Origin: Alphaproteobacteria bacterium
GTDB lineage: Bacteria > Pseudomonadota > Alphaproteobacteria > UBA8366 > Aestuariispiraceae
Reading direction: 5' to 3'
Assembly: GCA_006844765.1 (NCBI GenBank)
Contig: SPJV01000096.1
Location: forward strand, 1 to 64,000
Length of the DNA: 64,000 bases
Both the position numbers and the translations under genes were made by a program. Each line of letters opens with the position of its first letter. Positions within the stretch are counted from its first letter, which is position 1. Below are positions 33,696-43,125 of the stretch, one piece after another. The notes beneath the pieces were generated by a model that was given only the letters and a program-made list of their open reading frames with translations, did no database searches and was not told where the DNA came from.

Positions 33696-36065
33696 ATGCC
33701 GAAGGATTCAGGCATTGGCGCCAGTTCGAAGCGGCGCGAAGACGTGCGTTTCCTGACAGGGAAAGGCAAGTACACAGATGATATGAATGTCGAAGGACAG
33801 GCGCATTGTTATATCCTGCGCTCAGACGTTGCGCATGGGACCCTCGATAGCGTTGATACCTCAGCGGCGGCGGATATGCCGGGCGTTCGGGGAATTCTGA
33901 CGGGTGAGGATTTTGTCGAAGTCGGCGGTTTGCCCTGCGGTTGGCAGGTAACCGACCGTTTTGGTGAGCCGATGCAAGAGCCCAAACACCCGGTTATCGC
34001 CCATGGTAAGGTACGCCATGTCGGTGATCCGATTGCGGTCGTGGTTGCCGACACCCTTGCGGAAGCCCGGGATGCGGCGGAAGCGATTGACGTTTCCATC
34101 ACCGAACTGTCGGCGGTCGTCGATATGGCGGCAGCCCTGGCGGATGGCGCTACGAAGGTCCATGACGACCTGACAAACAACCTCTGCTACGACTGGGGCT
34201 TTGTTGAAGAAAACAAGGACGCGGTGGATGAGGCGATCAAGGGCGCCCACCACGTCACCACCTTGGAGCTGGTGAATAACCGCCTCGTGGCAAACCCGAT
34301 GGAGCCGCGCGTGGCAATCGGCGACTATGATGCGTCGACCAATGATCACACGCTCTACACAACCTCGCAGAACCCGCATGTCATTCGTTTGCTGATGGGC
34401 GCCTTCGTGCTCGGCATTCCTGAACATAAATTGCGGGTTGTGGCGCCGGATGTGGGCGGTGGTTTTGGATCCAAGATCTATCACTACGCCGAAGAAGCCA
34501 TCGTCACCGTCGCGTCGAAACAGTTCGGCTGTCCGGTCAAATGGACCTCGTCACGCTCTGAAGCTTTCATGTCGGATGCTCAGGGCCGCGATCATGTCAC
34601 CAAGATCGAACTGGCGATGGATGAGAATGGTAAGTTCCTGGCCCTTCGCACCGATACGATGGCGAATATGGGGGCCTATCTGTCTACCTTCTCAACCTGT
34701 GTGCCGACGTGGCTGCATGGGACGCTGATGGCGGGGAACTACACGACACCGCTTATCTATTGCAATGTGAAGGCGGTCTTTACCAACACCGTGCCGGTTG
34801 ATGCCTATCGGGGCGCCGGTCGGCCGGAAGCGACCTTCCAGTTGGAGCGGGTCATTGATATGGCTGCGCGGGAAATGGGGATCGACCCGATTGAGCTGCG
34901 CATGCGCAACTTCGTGCAGCCGGATCAGTTCCCTTATCAGACCCCGGTCGCCGTTGTTTATGACACCGGAAACTACCAGGGAACCATGGCGAAGCTGCTT
35001 GAAGTGGTGGACCGGGACGGCTTTGCTGCCCGCAAGGCTGCCAGTGCTGCCAATGGCAAGCTGCGTGGCTTCGGTGTTGCCAGCTATATCGAAGCCTGCG
35101 GGATTGCCCCGTCCAGTCTGGTCGGTGCTCTTGGTGCCCGGGCCGGTCTTTATGAAAGCGCAACGGTCCGCGTCAATGCGACCGGATCGATTTCCGTGAT
35201 GACCGGGTCGCACAGTCATGGCCAAGGGCATGAGACGACCTTTGCTCAGGTGGTCTCCGATATGCTTGGGATCGAAGAAAACGCTGTCGAGATCGTTCAT
35301 GGCGATACCGCCAAGATTCCGTTCGGCATGGGAACCTATGGCTCTCGCTCGCTCGCTGTCGGTGGGTCAGCAATGGTCAAGGCGACGGAAAAGATCATCA
35401 AGAAGGCAACCAAGATCGCGGCCCACCTCATGGAAGCAGCAGAGGTCGATGTTGAATTCAAGGATGGCCAGTTCTCGGTCGCCGGGACGGACAAGTCCGT
35501 CGCCTGGGGCGAGGTTTGTCTTGCCGCTTATGTTCCGCACAACTACCCGCTGGAAGAGATCGAGCCGGGGTTGGAGGAATCAGCCTTCTATGATCCGGCC
35601 AACTTCACCTATCCCGCCGGCGCCTATGCCTGCGAGGTAGAAGTCGATCCGGATACGGGTAAGGTTGAAATTTGCTCCTTCGCGGCGGCGGATGATTTCG
35701 GCAATGTCATCAACCCGATGATCGTTGAAGGACAGGTTCATGGCGGTCTTGCCCAGGGGTTGGGCCAGGCTTTGCTGGAAAACACGGTTTATGACGAAAA
35801 CGGTCAGCTGCTGACCGGGTCCTTTATGGATTACGCCATGCCGCGTGCGGATGACCTGCCGTCCTTTGAGGTTGATCATTCATCGTTGACGCCTTGCACT
35901 CACAATCCGTTGGGCGTGAAGGGCTGTGGGGAGGCCGGTGCAATTGGGTCGCCACCTGCCTTGGTGAATGCTGTGATCGACGCATTGGCCGATAAAGGCG
36001 TCGTCCATATCGATATGCCCCTGTCGCCATCGCGCGTCTGGGCTGCAATGAACCAAGCCGGCTAA
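33696..36065 (+). CDS. Molybdenum hydroxylase large subunit, form II CO-dehydrogenase-like (CoxL-type)
   Basis: The 789-residue subunit binds the molybdenum cofactor: VGGGFGSKIYHYAEEAIV, and the catalytic glutamate in GVKGCGEAGAIGSPPALVNA near the C terminus. At residues 370-376 it reads AYRGAGR, the active-site loop of form II enzymes, not the AYXCSFR loop of true CO-oxidising form I. Its physiological substrate is therefore unlikely to be CO with certainty; purine, aromatic or N-heterocycle hydroxylation is possible. No cox maturation genes (coxD, coxE, coxF) are adjacent. Confidence 0.92.
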   Translation: MPKDSGIGASSKRREDVRFLTGKGKYTDDMNVEGQAHCYILRSDVAHGTLDSVDTSAAADMPGVRGILTGEDFVEVGGLPCGWQVTDRFGEPMQEPKHPVIAHGKVRHVGDPIAVVVADTLAEARDAAEAIDVSITELSAVVDMAAALADGATKVHDDLTNNLCYDWGFVEENKDAVDEAIKGAHHVTTLELVNNRLVANPMEPRVAIGDYDASTNDHTLYTTSQNPHVIRLLMGAFVLGIPEHKLRVVAPDVGGGFGSKIYHYAEEAIVTVASKQFGCPVKWTSSRSEAFMSDAQGRDHVTKIELAMDENGKFLALRTDTMANMGAYLSTFSTCVPTWLHGTLMAGNYTTPLIYCNVKAVFTNTVPVDAYRGAGRPEATFQLERVIDMAAREMGIDPIELRMRNFVQPDQFPYQTPVAVVYDTGNYQGTMAKLLEVVDRDGFAARKAASAANGKLRGFGVASYIEACGIAPSSLVGALGARAGLYESATVRVNATGSISVMTGSHSHGQGHETTFAQVVSDMLGIEENAVEIVHGDTAKIPFGMGTYGSRSLAVGGSAMVKATEKIIKKATKIAAHLMEAAEVDVEFKDGQFSVAGTDKSVAWGEVCLAAYVPHNYPLEEIEPGLEESAFYDPANFTYPAGAYACEVEVDPDTGKVEICSFAAADDFGNVINPMIVEGQVHGGLAQGLGQALLENTVYDENGQLLTGSFMDYAMPRADDLPSFEVDHSSLTPCTHNPLGVKGCGEAGAIGSPPALVNAVIDALADKGVVHIDMPLSPSRVWAAMNQAG

Positions 36066-36089
36066 GCCTCGGATCTAGGAGAAACGACA

Positions 36090-36878
36090 ATGTACGATTT
36101 CGAACTCGTCAAACCCTCCAGCGTTGCCGATGCTGCGGCGGCCTTGGGGGATGAAGATGCACAAGCACTGAGCGGTGGTCAGACCCTGATCCCGACCATG
36201 AAACAGCGCCTTGCCATGCCCTCGAAACTGGTCAGTCTGGCCGGTATTGAGGAAATGCAGGGCGTTGCGGTCAGCGCCGTTGGCGGCATTCGCATCGGTG
36301 CCGCGACAACCCATGCCACGGTGGCAAAGGAAGTTGCGGGCAGCTATCCGGCTCTCGCGGCTCTTGCCGATGGGATCGGTGACCCGGCGGTCCGCAATCG
36401 CGGGACGATTGGGGGCAGTCTTGCTAATAATGACCCGTCTGCCTGCTATCCTTGTGGAACCTTGGCATCCGGGGCGACGATCAACACCAACAAACGCGCG
36501 ATTGCTGCTGATGATTTCTTCGTCGGTCTTTTTGAAACCGCGTTGGAGGAAGGGGAGATCATCACCTCGGTCGATTTCCCGACACCTTCCGCCGCCAATT
36601 ACCAGAAGTTCGACCAACCGGCGTCCCGTTTCGCCTTGGTCGGCGTCATGGTGGCGAAGTTTGACGATGGGGTCCGTGTGGCAGTCACCGGTGCTTCGGA
36701 AAGCGGTGTCTTCCGCTGGTCGGAGGCCGAAGCAGCACTGAACGGAAACTTCTCCGCTGACGCGGTCGCAGGTTTGTCGGTATCGGCTGATGGCCTGATC
36801 TCCGATATGCATGGCTCTGCCGATTATCGGGCGCATTTGGTCGGTGTTCTGACAATGCGGGCCGTTGCTGCTTGCTGA
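36090..36878 (+). CDS. Molybdenum hydroxylase FAD subunit (CoxM-type)
   Basis: A 262-residue FAD-binding subunit. It has ALSGGQTLIPTMKQRLAMP, an FAD pyrophosphate loop, and GDPAVRNRGTIGGSLANNDPSA, the second flavin motif. It receives electrons from the iron-sulfur subunit and passes them to quinone, oxygen or NAD. It is 24 bases after the large-subunit gene with AGGAGAAA before its start, so the three subunits form one operon. A long hairpin follows the stop. Confidence 0.92.
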   Translation: MYDFELVKPSSVADAAAALGDEDAQALSGGQTLIPTMKQRLAMPSKLVSLAGIEEMQGVAVSAVGGIRIGAATTHATVAKEVAGSYPALAALADGIGDPAVRNRGTIGGSLANNDPSACYPCGTLASGATINTNKRAIAADDFFVGLFETALEEGEIITSVDFPTPSAANYQKFDQPASRFALVGVMVAKFDDGVRVAVTGASESGVFRWSEAEAALNGNFSADAVAGLSVSADGLISDMHGSADYRAHLVGVLTMRAVAAC

Positions 36879-36909
36879 TTTGTGACTAGCTAAGTCCAAT
36901 GCGTCGAGG

Positions 36910-36958
36910 AGGCGCGAAGGCCGCTAAGAATTTTAGATTCTCGGTGGCCTTTGCGCCT
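36910..36958. terminator. 22-bp imperfect hairpin between coxM-type and AraC genes
   Basis: Bases 36910-36931 pair with 36937-36958 (three G-T pairs and one mismatch), leaving a five-base loop. It lies between convergent genes and may terminate both, or be a copy of a dispersed palindromic element. No second copy was seen in this window. Confidence 0.6.
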
Positions 36959-37024
36959 TCTCTGCGTTTTGGTCGGCTCTCTAACGGCTTTTCATTCGTT
37001 AAAGGACGGTCGACCTCTTGAGCC

Positions 37025-37909
37025 TTACCCCAGTTCCGCCACCCGGCTGGGCGGGACGCCGAACATGCGTTTGAATTCCCGGCTGAACTGGCTGGGGCTG
37101 GCATAACCGACCTGGAAGCCGGCGGTGCTGGCGGGCAGGCCGTCATTCAGCATATGGGCGCGGGCCTGATGCAGGCGGATCGATTTCACATATTGTAGGG
37201 GCGACATCGCGGTAACCGACTTGAAGCTCTCATGCAGCGATGACTTCGACATGCCGACCTGTTGGCACATCTCCTCCGTCGTAAGCGGGCGGGCCGGGTC
37301 TTGCAGGATGTCCCGCATCAGGTCGCCGATTTGGCGGAAGTGGCTATGCCTGTTGAAGCCGGCGCGCAATGTCCCGCCCTGTGGGCTTAAGATCGTGCGA
37401 TAGATTAACTCCCGCCTGGCCATATTGCCCAGCACGCGTGCGTCGGAAGGGCTGTCGAAACTGGCGAACAGACGGTCCAGTGCGTCCAGCATCTGGCCGG
37501 TCAGGGGAGAGGCGGAAATCACGCTGTCTTCATTCATCGGGGGCAGACTGTCTTCGTCGATTTGCAACAGGATGTCGCTGATCTCCGCCGGCTCCAACTT
37601 CACGCCCATGCCGACAAAGGGACGGTCCGGGCTCGCTTCCACGATTTCCGACTCAACTGGGATCGGTAGCGTGAACGTCAGGAATGTCGAGGGGTTATAG
37701 TCAAACGGCTTTCCATTGAAATAGCCGCGCTTGGCCCCTTGCAGGACAATGACCAGACAGGGCTCATAGAGGGTCGGCACGCATTGGGTCTTGCTGTCGG
37801 CGCGGTAGAGGCCGACCCCGGGTATGGGCGTCAAATGCATGCCTTCGCCCGGCACAATGTCCAGGATCTTTTGGGCAAGGCGGGCCGTTTGCGGCATGTA
37901 GTTACTCAT
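37025..37909 (-). CDS. AraC-family transcriptional regulator
   Basis: The 294-residue protein has an N-terminal AraC_N cupin-like ligand domain (residues 1-170; YEPCLVIVLQGAKRGYFNG) and a C-terminal double helix-turn-helix (MCQQVGMSKSSLHESFKSVTAMSPLQYVKSIRLHQARAHM and VGYASPSQFSREFKRMFGVPPS). It is divergent from the iorA/iorB-type pair, with 233 bases between starts, and probably controls it and itself. The inducer is unknown. GGAGGAGGAG precedes the ATG. Confidence 0.92.
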   Translation of the reverse strand: MSNYMPQTARLAQKILDIVPGEGMHLTPIPGVGLYRADSKTQCVPTLYEPCLVIVLQGAKRGYFNGKPFDYNPSTFLTFTLPIPVESEIVEASPDRPFVGMGVKLEPAEISDILLQIDEDSLPPMNEDSVISASPLTGQMLDALDRLFASFDSPSDARVLGNMARRELIYRTILSPQGGTLRAGFNRHSHFRQIGDLMRDILQDPARPLTTEEMCQQVGMSKSSLHESFKSVTAMSPLQYVKSIRLHQARAHMLNDGLPASTAGFQVGYASPSQFSREFKRMFGVPPSRVAELG

Positions 37910-38142
37910 GCACTCCTCCTCCAGTCTGCGCGCAGCGGCATCGCTGCATTGATAGGACGACAGCGATCACCTCTGCACTAGGACGAAGATGTCGCGCGCG
38001 ACAGAGGCAATCAAGGGGCTCCGGAGTTTTGGGCAAGCATTCCGTAGAAATGCCGCTGGTGCGTGACAAGAACAACGCTATATCTGAGCCTATCGGAAGC
38101 CAGCCTGGACTGGTGTGGCGGATCGACCATGGGGATGAAACG

Positions 38143-38604
38143 ATGAGCTTCAATCTGAAAATCAATGGTGAGACACGGCGTGTCGACGCGGATGGCGACA
38201 CACCGCTTTTATGGGCGTTGCGGGATGAACTTGGCCTGACCGGGACGAAATTCGGCTGTGGCGTGGCGAGTTGTGGGGCCTGCACTGTCTATCTTGATGG
38301 GTTGCCGACACGATCCTGCGTGACGCCGATCGACAGCATCGATGGGGAGGAAATCACCACCATCGACGGTTTGTCTGGCAAGGCGTCGGCGGCGATCCGC
38401 CAAGCCTGGACCGAGATGCAGGTGCCGCAATGCGGTTACTGCCAATCCGGCCAAATCATGGCGGCCTCTGCGCTTTTGGCCGAAACACCGAAACCGACGG
38501 ACGAAGACATTGACGGGGCGATGGAAGGGAATGTCTGTCGCTGCGCCACCTATCACCGTATCCGGGCCGCGATTCACCGCGCCGCCGAAATTCAGGAGGG
38601 CTAA
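38143..38604 (+). CDS. Isoquinoline 1-oxidoreductase-type [2Fe-2S] subunit (IorA-like)
   Basis: The 153-residue protein contains GCGVASCGACTVYLDG...SC and CGYCQSGQIM...CRCATYHRIRAAI, the two iron-sulfur motifs of xanthine-oxidase-family small subunits. QCGYCQSGQ instead of QCGFCTPG is typical of the two-subunit IorAB group. Start at ATG 38143 gives the conserved MSFNLKINGE; the frame stays open further 5'. It is four bases upstream of the large-subunit gene. Confidence 0.9.
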   Translation: MSFNLKINGETRRVDADGDTPLLWALRDELGLTGTKFGCGVASCGACTVYLDGLPTRSCVTPIDSIDGEEITTIDGLSGKASAAIRQAWTEMQVPQCGYCQSGQIMAASALLAETPKPTDEDIDGAMEGNVCRCATYHRIRAAIHRAAEIQEG

Positions 38605-38608
38605 TGCG

Positions 38609-40804
38609 ATGTTCCAAGGATTAACGAAACGACTGCCCCCTGAAGTGAAGCCGACACGCCGGCAATTCCTGGTCGCCATGGGCGGCGCCGGGGCCGGTCT
38701 GGTGATCGGGTCACGGTTAGACGCTATCAAAGTGGCGGATGCGGCAACAGGGCCAGCGATGATCAATCCCTTTGTTATCATTGCACCGGACAACAGTGTC
38801 ACGGTTCTGTCCAAGCATCTCGACAAAGGGCAGGGGGCCGCAACAGGCCTTACCACCCTTGTTGCGGAAGAGCTGGATGCGGACTGGGACCAGATGAAGG
38901 TTGAGTTCGCGCCGTCGAACCCACAGCTATACAACAACCTCCACTGGGGTCCTTATCAAGGGACTGGCGGCTCAAGCGCCATTGCGAATTCCTTCATGCA
39001 GTATCGCGAAGCCGGGGCCACCGCCAAGGCAATGTTGGTTGCGGCCGCGGCTCAGGCCTGGGGCGTTCCGGCGGCGGAGATTTCTGTTGCCAAGGGTGTG
39101 TTGTCCCATGCCTCGGGCAAGCGCGCTTCGTTCGGCGATTTGGCGGATGCGGCGTCAAAGATAGCAGTACCAGAAAAACCGTCACTGAAAGATCCGAAAG
39201 ACTTCACCCTGATCGGCAAGCATGTGCCGCGGCTTGATATCCCCGACAAGACGGTGGGAGCACCGATCTATGCGTTGGATACGAAGCGGGAGAACATGTT
39301 GGTTGCGACCATCGCCCGCCCGCCTCGCTTTGGGGCTACGGTCAAAAGCTTCGATGACAAGGAAGCCCGCGCCGTAAACGGGGTCGTTGATGTGATCCAG
39401 ATCCCGGCAGGGATCGCGGTCCTCGCCACGTCGACCTGGCCGGCGATCAAGGGGCGTGACGCGCTATCTGTAGACTGGAATTTTTCGACATCGGAGAACC
39501 GGGGCTCGGATGAGTTATGGACGGAGTATCGTGCGCTCGCCGAAACACCGGGTCAGGTATTCCGCGATGAAGGGGATGCGGACGGCAGTATTAGCCGTTC
39601 CTCCGACTATATCGAACGAGTATTCGAATTTCCCTTCCTCGCCCATGCACCCATGGAACCCCATGACGTCACCATTGAATTCGATGGGAAGACGGCGGAG
39701 ATCTGGACGGGCTCGCAGCTGCAATCAGTTGATCACTATGTCGCCTCCCAGATCCTCGGGATCGAGATGCCGAACATCCAGATCCACACGCTCTGGGCTG
39801 GCGGTTCCTTCGGTCGCCGCGCGATCTACGATTCTCACATTGTGGGGGAGGCAGCCCAGATCGCAAAAATCTCGGGCCGCAAGGAACCGATCAAGGTGCA
39901 ATGGACACGCGAAGATGACGTTCGCGGTGGCTATTACCGTCCGATGTATCTTCATAAAGTCCGCGTTGGTTTCAATGAAGGCGGAGAAATCGCGGGCTGG
40001 CATCATCGCATTGTCGGACAGTCCATCATTACGGGAACGCCATTTGAACAGGCTTTGGTGCATGATGGTATCGACCATACCTCGGTCGAAGGTGTTCTTG
40101 ATTCCCCCTATGAAATCCCGAACTTCAGGGGCGAACTTCATACGGTGAAATCCGGTATTCCCGGATTGTGGTGGCGCTCGGTCGGGCATACGCATACAGC
40201 CTATGTCATGGAAACGATGATGGATGAACTGGCGGCGGCTGCCGGACGCGATCCTGTCGAATTTCGGTTGGCGTATATGAAGGATAAGCCGCGTCATGCG
40301 GGTGTTCTCAAACTGGCGGCAGAGAAGGCCGGTTGGGGTACGCCTGTTGCCGAAGGGCGGTTCCGGGGTGTCGCACTCCATAAGTCCTTCAACAGCTATG
40401 TTGCCCAAGTGGCTGAGATCTCGCTCGACCCCGATAGCGACCATGGTTTCAAGGCAGAACGGATTATCTGTGCCGTCGATTGCGGTATCCCGGTCAATCC
40501 GGACAATATCGCAGCCCAGATGGAAGGCGGTATCGGCTATGGCCTCGGTCATGCGATCCGGAACGAGATCACCCTGACCGAGGGCGAGGTCGATCAGTCG
40601 AACTTCCATGACTATGAGCCGATGCGGATTACCGATATGCCGGTTGTCGAAACCCATATCGTCCCCTCCGCTGAAGCGCCGACAGGGGTTGGGGAGCCTG
40701 GCACGCCACCCGCTGCTCCCGCTGTAGCCAATGCCCTGGCAGCCGCGACCGGCAACCGCCGCACGATCCTTCCCTTTGCGAAGGAAGGCGCCGGGGACGC
40801 TTAG
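38609..40804 (+). CDS. Isoquinoline 1-oxidoreductase-type large subunit with Tat signal (IorB-like)
   Basis: The 731-residue protein begins with a twin-arginine signal (TRRQFLVAMGGAGAGLVIG), so the complex is exported to the periplasm fully folded. The molybdopterin domain follows: FAPSNPQLYNNLHWGPYQGTGGSSAI, WAGGSFGRRAIYDSH, GIPGLWWRSVGHTH and the C-terminal GVGEPGTPPAAPAVANALA with the catalytic glutamate. Family members oxidise N-heterocycles or aldehydes and pass electrons to cytochromes. AGGAGGG precedes ATG 38609. Substrate is unknown. Confidence 0.92.
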   Translation: MFQGLTKRLPPEVKPTRRQFLVAMGGAGAGLVIGSRLDAIKVADAATGPAMINPFVIIAPDNSVTVLSKHLDKGQGAATGLTTLVAEELDADWDQMKVEFAPSNPQLYNNLHWGPYQGTGGSSAIANSFMQYREAGATAKAMLVAAAAQAWGVPAAEISVAKGVLSHASGKRASFGDLADAASKIAVPEKPSLKDPKDFTLIGKHVPRLDIPDKTVGAPIYALDTKRENMLVATIARPPRFGATVKSFDDKEARAVNGVVDVIQIPAGIAVLATSTWPAIKGRDALSVDWNFSTSENRGSDELWTEYRALAETPGQVFRDEGDADGSISRSSDYIERVFEFPFLAHAPMEPHDVTIEFDGKTAEIWTGSQLQSVDHYVASQILGIEMPNIQIHTLWAGGSFGRRAIYDSHIVGEAAQIAKISGRKEPIKVQWTREDDVRGGYYRPMYLHKVRVGFNEGGEIAGWHHRIVGQSIITGTPFEQALVHDGIDHTSVEGVLDSPYEIPNFRGELHTVKSGIPGLWWRSVGHTHTAYVMETMMDELAAAAGRDPVEFRLAYMKDKPRHAGVLKLAAEKAGWGTPVAEGRFRGVALHKSFNSYVAQVAEISLDPDSDHGFKAERIICAVDCGIPVNPDNIAAQMEGGIGYGLGHAIRNEITLTEGEVDQSNFHDYEPMRITDMPVVETHIVPSAEAPTGVGEPGTPPAAPAVANALAAATGNRRTILPFAKEGAGDA

Positions 40805-40830
40805 CCACTCCTGTTGTCATGAGACGTAGA

Positions 40831-40875
40831 GCCGTCGGGACCGCTGAGAAATCAGTTCCCGGCGGCTTGCTTTTG
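40831..40875 (+). terminator. Terminator after the iorB-like gene
   Basis: GCCGTCGGGA and TGA at 40831-40847 pair with TCAGTTCCCGGCGGC at 40852-40866 (one internal bulge), followed by TTGCTTTT. It separates the oxidoreductase operon from rpsB. The remaining DNA to 41103 should hold the rpsB promoter, which I could not place. Confidence 0.7.
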
Positions 40876-41103
40876 GCGTTTACATACTTGGGCGTCTACT
40901 TTCCTTGGCGTTTTGGGGGCTTTGTGCTTGCATTCACCCTTCCACACCCTTATAGGCACGCGCGAACTCACACACGGAGGGTTCGGGGAAATGGCCGTCA
41001 TAGGGTCATGTCTCCATCCGGTGTCTGATGCTTAAAAAGATTGATAGCATCCGGCTCTTTTCCTCCGTGGCGGCTTAACCGGAGAAATAGGAGATTGCAT
41101 CCC

Positions 41104-42057
41104 ATGTCGATGCCGAGTTTTACCATGCGCCAGTTGCTCGAAGCGGGCGTTCATTTCGGACACACCACCCGTCGTTGGAATCCCAAGATGAAGCCTTTCA
41201 TCTTTGGTGAACGCAATGGCGTGCATATTCTTGACCTTGAACAGACGGTTCCGATGCTGAACCGCGCCCTGGATGCGGTGCGCGAAGTTGCTGCTGGCGG
41301 TGGCCGCGTGCTCTTTGTCGGCACTAAGCGTCAGGCACAGGAAATCGTTCGCGATACCGCGCAGAAATCCGGTCAGTATTACGTTAACCACCGCTGGCTC
41401 GGTGGCATGTTGACGAACTGGAAAACCATCACCAATTCCATTAAGCGCCTGAAAGCGCTCGACGCACAGCTCGGCAACGAAGCTGAAGTTCAAGGCCTCA
41501 CCAAGCGTGAACGCCTCGGCCTGGAACGCGAGCTGGAGAAGCTTGAGCGTGCACTGGGCGGCATCAAGGAAATGGGCAACCTGCCGGACATCATCGTCGT
41601 CATCGATACGACGAAAGAATCAATCGCGGTTCAGGAAGCCAACAATCTGGGTATCCCGGTTGCTGCGGTTCTCGATTCAAACTCTGACCCGAACGGCATC
41701 ACCTTCCCGATCCCGGGCAATGATGATGCGATGCGGGCGATCTCGCTCTATTGCGATCTGCTGGCTGGCGCCATCCTGGATGGTCTGCAAAGCTCGCTGA
41801 CCAAAGCGGGTGTTGATGTCGGTGCCGCCGTTGAGCCGGTGATGGAAGCGATCCCGGAAGCGGTCAATGATCAGGCGCCGGAAGCAGCACCTGCGGCTGA
41901 AGAAGCCCCGGCTGCTGAAGCAGCGCCTGCGGCTGAAGCTGCGCCTGTGGCTGAAGAAGCCCCGGCTGCTGAAGCGGCACCTGCGGCTGAAGAAGCTCCG
42001 GCGGAAGCGCCTGCAGCTGAAGAAGCACCGGCTGAGGAAGAAAAGAAAGACGCTTAA
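41104..42057 (+). CDS. rpsB: 30S ribosomal protein S2 with Ala/Pro/Glu-rich tail
   Basis: The 317-residue protein has the S2 core to about residue 255 (MRQLLEAGVHFGHTTRRWNPKM, NHRWLGGMLTNWKTI, PDIIVVIDTTKE and GIPVAAVLDSNSDPNGI), followed by a low-complexity tail of repeated E-A-A-P-A-A-E units ending EEEKKDA. Escherichia coli S2 has 241 residues and no tail. Extensions are known in alphaproteobacterial S2, but their function is unclear. ATG 41104 is used, with GGAG upstream. Confidence 0.96.
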   Translation: MSMPSFTMRQLLEAGVHFGHTTRRWNPKMKPFIFGERNGVHILDLEQTVPMLNRALDAVREVAAGGGRVLFVGTKRQAQEIVRDTAQKSGQYYVNHRWLGGMLTNWKTITNSIKRLKALDAQLGNEAEVQGLTKRERLGLERELEKLERALGGIKEMGNLPDIIVVIDTTKESIAVQEANNLGIPVAAVLDSNSDPNGITFPIPGNDDAMRAISLYCDLLAGAILDGLQSSLTKAGVDVGAAVEPVMEAIPEAVNDQAPEAAPAAEEAPAAEAAPAAEAAPVAEEAPAAEAAPAAEEAPAEAPAAEEAPAEEEKKDA

Positions 42058-42089
42058 AAGAAGCGGTTGGGTACGATACTGGACGAATC

Positions 42090-42128
42090 GCGATGCCGCT
42101 CCTGAATGGGGCGGCATTCGCTGACTTT
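42090..42128 (+). terminator. Hairpin between rpsB and tsf
   Basis: A 13-bp stem with one bulge (42090-42102 with 42108-42121) followed by TGACTTTT. A partial terminator here would reduce tsf expression relative to rpsB, as known in other bacteria. Confidence 0.65.
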
Positions 42129-42148
42129 TGAGAAGGAATGTGGACGAG

Positions 42149-43072
42149 ATGGCGATTACGGCAAGCGCGGTGAAGGAACTTCGGGAGAAGACCGGCGCCG
42201 GCATGATGGATTGCAAGAAAGCGCTCAACGAAACCGATGGCGACATGGATGCTGCGGTTGATTGGCTGCGTAAGAAAGGCCTTGCTGCGGCTGCTAAAAA
42301 GGCAGGCCGCGTTGCGGCTGACGGTCTTGTGGCGGCTGTTGCCGATGGGACGAAGGGCGCGCTGGTTGAGATCAACGCGGAAACCGATTTCGTCGCGCGG
42401 AACGATCAGTTCCAAGGCTTCGTGTCGGAAGTTGCAAAGATCGCTATTTCTGTTGATGGCGACGATGCAGCGATCCTCGCAGCGGATTATCCGGAAACAG
42501 GCCGGAATGTTGCTGACGAGCTAACCAACAAGATCGCAACCATCGGCGAGAACATGAGCTTCCGCCGCGCAGAGGCCCTGTCGGTGTCTGAAGGTGTCGT
42601 TGCTGCTTACGTTCACAGTGCAGTGGTACCGGGCCTTGGTAAGATCGGCGTTCTGGTTGGTCTCGAGTCCACCGGTGATGCGGCAGCGCTCCAGGCGCTC
42701 GGCAAGCAACTCGCGATGCATGTCGCGGCTGCTCAACCGCTCTTCACGACCAAAGATGATGTCGACCAGACCGCTTTGGATCGGGAACGCGATGTGTTGT
42801 CCGAACAGGCACGCGCTTCCGGCAAGCCGGAAGAGATCATTGCCAAGATGGTCGAAGGCCGTCTGCGCAAATACTACGAAGAAGTTGTTCTGAACGAGCA
42901 GATTTTCGTGATCGATGGTGAGACCAAGATCTCCAAGGTCATCGAAAACGCCGCGAAAGATGCCGGCGCACCGATCAAACTCACCGGTTTCGCCCGCTAT
43001 GTGCTTGGCGAAGGCATCGAGAAGAAAGAAGACGACTTCGCTGCAGAAGTTGCAGCGGCAGTTCAGGGCTGA
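42149..43072 (+). CDS. tsf: Elongation factor Ts
   Basis: The 307-residue protein starts MAITASAVKELREKTGAGMMDCKKAL, the N-terminal domain that contacts EF-Tu, followed by ALVEINAETDFVARND and the core with LGKQLAMHVAAAQPLF. It recycles EF-Tu by nucleotide exchange. ATG 42149 is chosen for the conserved start, with AGAAGGA about ten bases upstream. Confidence 0.97.
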   Translation: MAITASAVKELREKTGAGMMDCKKALNETDGDMDAAVDWLRKKGLAAAAKKAGRVAADGLVAAVADGTKGALVEINAETDFVARNDQFQGFVSEVAKIAISVDGDDAAILAADYPETGRNVADELTNKIATIGENMSFRRAEALSVSEGVVAAYVHSAVVPGLGKIGVLVGLESTGDAAALQALGKQLAMHVAAAQPLFTTKDDVDQTALDRERDVLSEQARASGKPEEIIAKMVEGRLRKYYEEVVLNEQIFVIDGETKISKVIENAAKDAGAPIKLTGFARYVLGEGIEKKEDDFAAEVAAAVQG

Positions 43073-43125
43073 TCGCCCACGAATCGGATAGGTAAGGCGG
43101 GACCGCAGCAATAAGGCGATAAACG

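Noticed and set aside
33696..36065. True aerobic CO dehydrogenase
   Set aside because: The active-site loop is AYRGAGR (form II), not the AYXCSFR loop of CO-oxidising form I enzymes.
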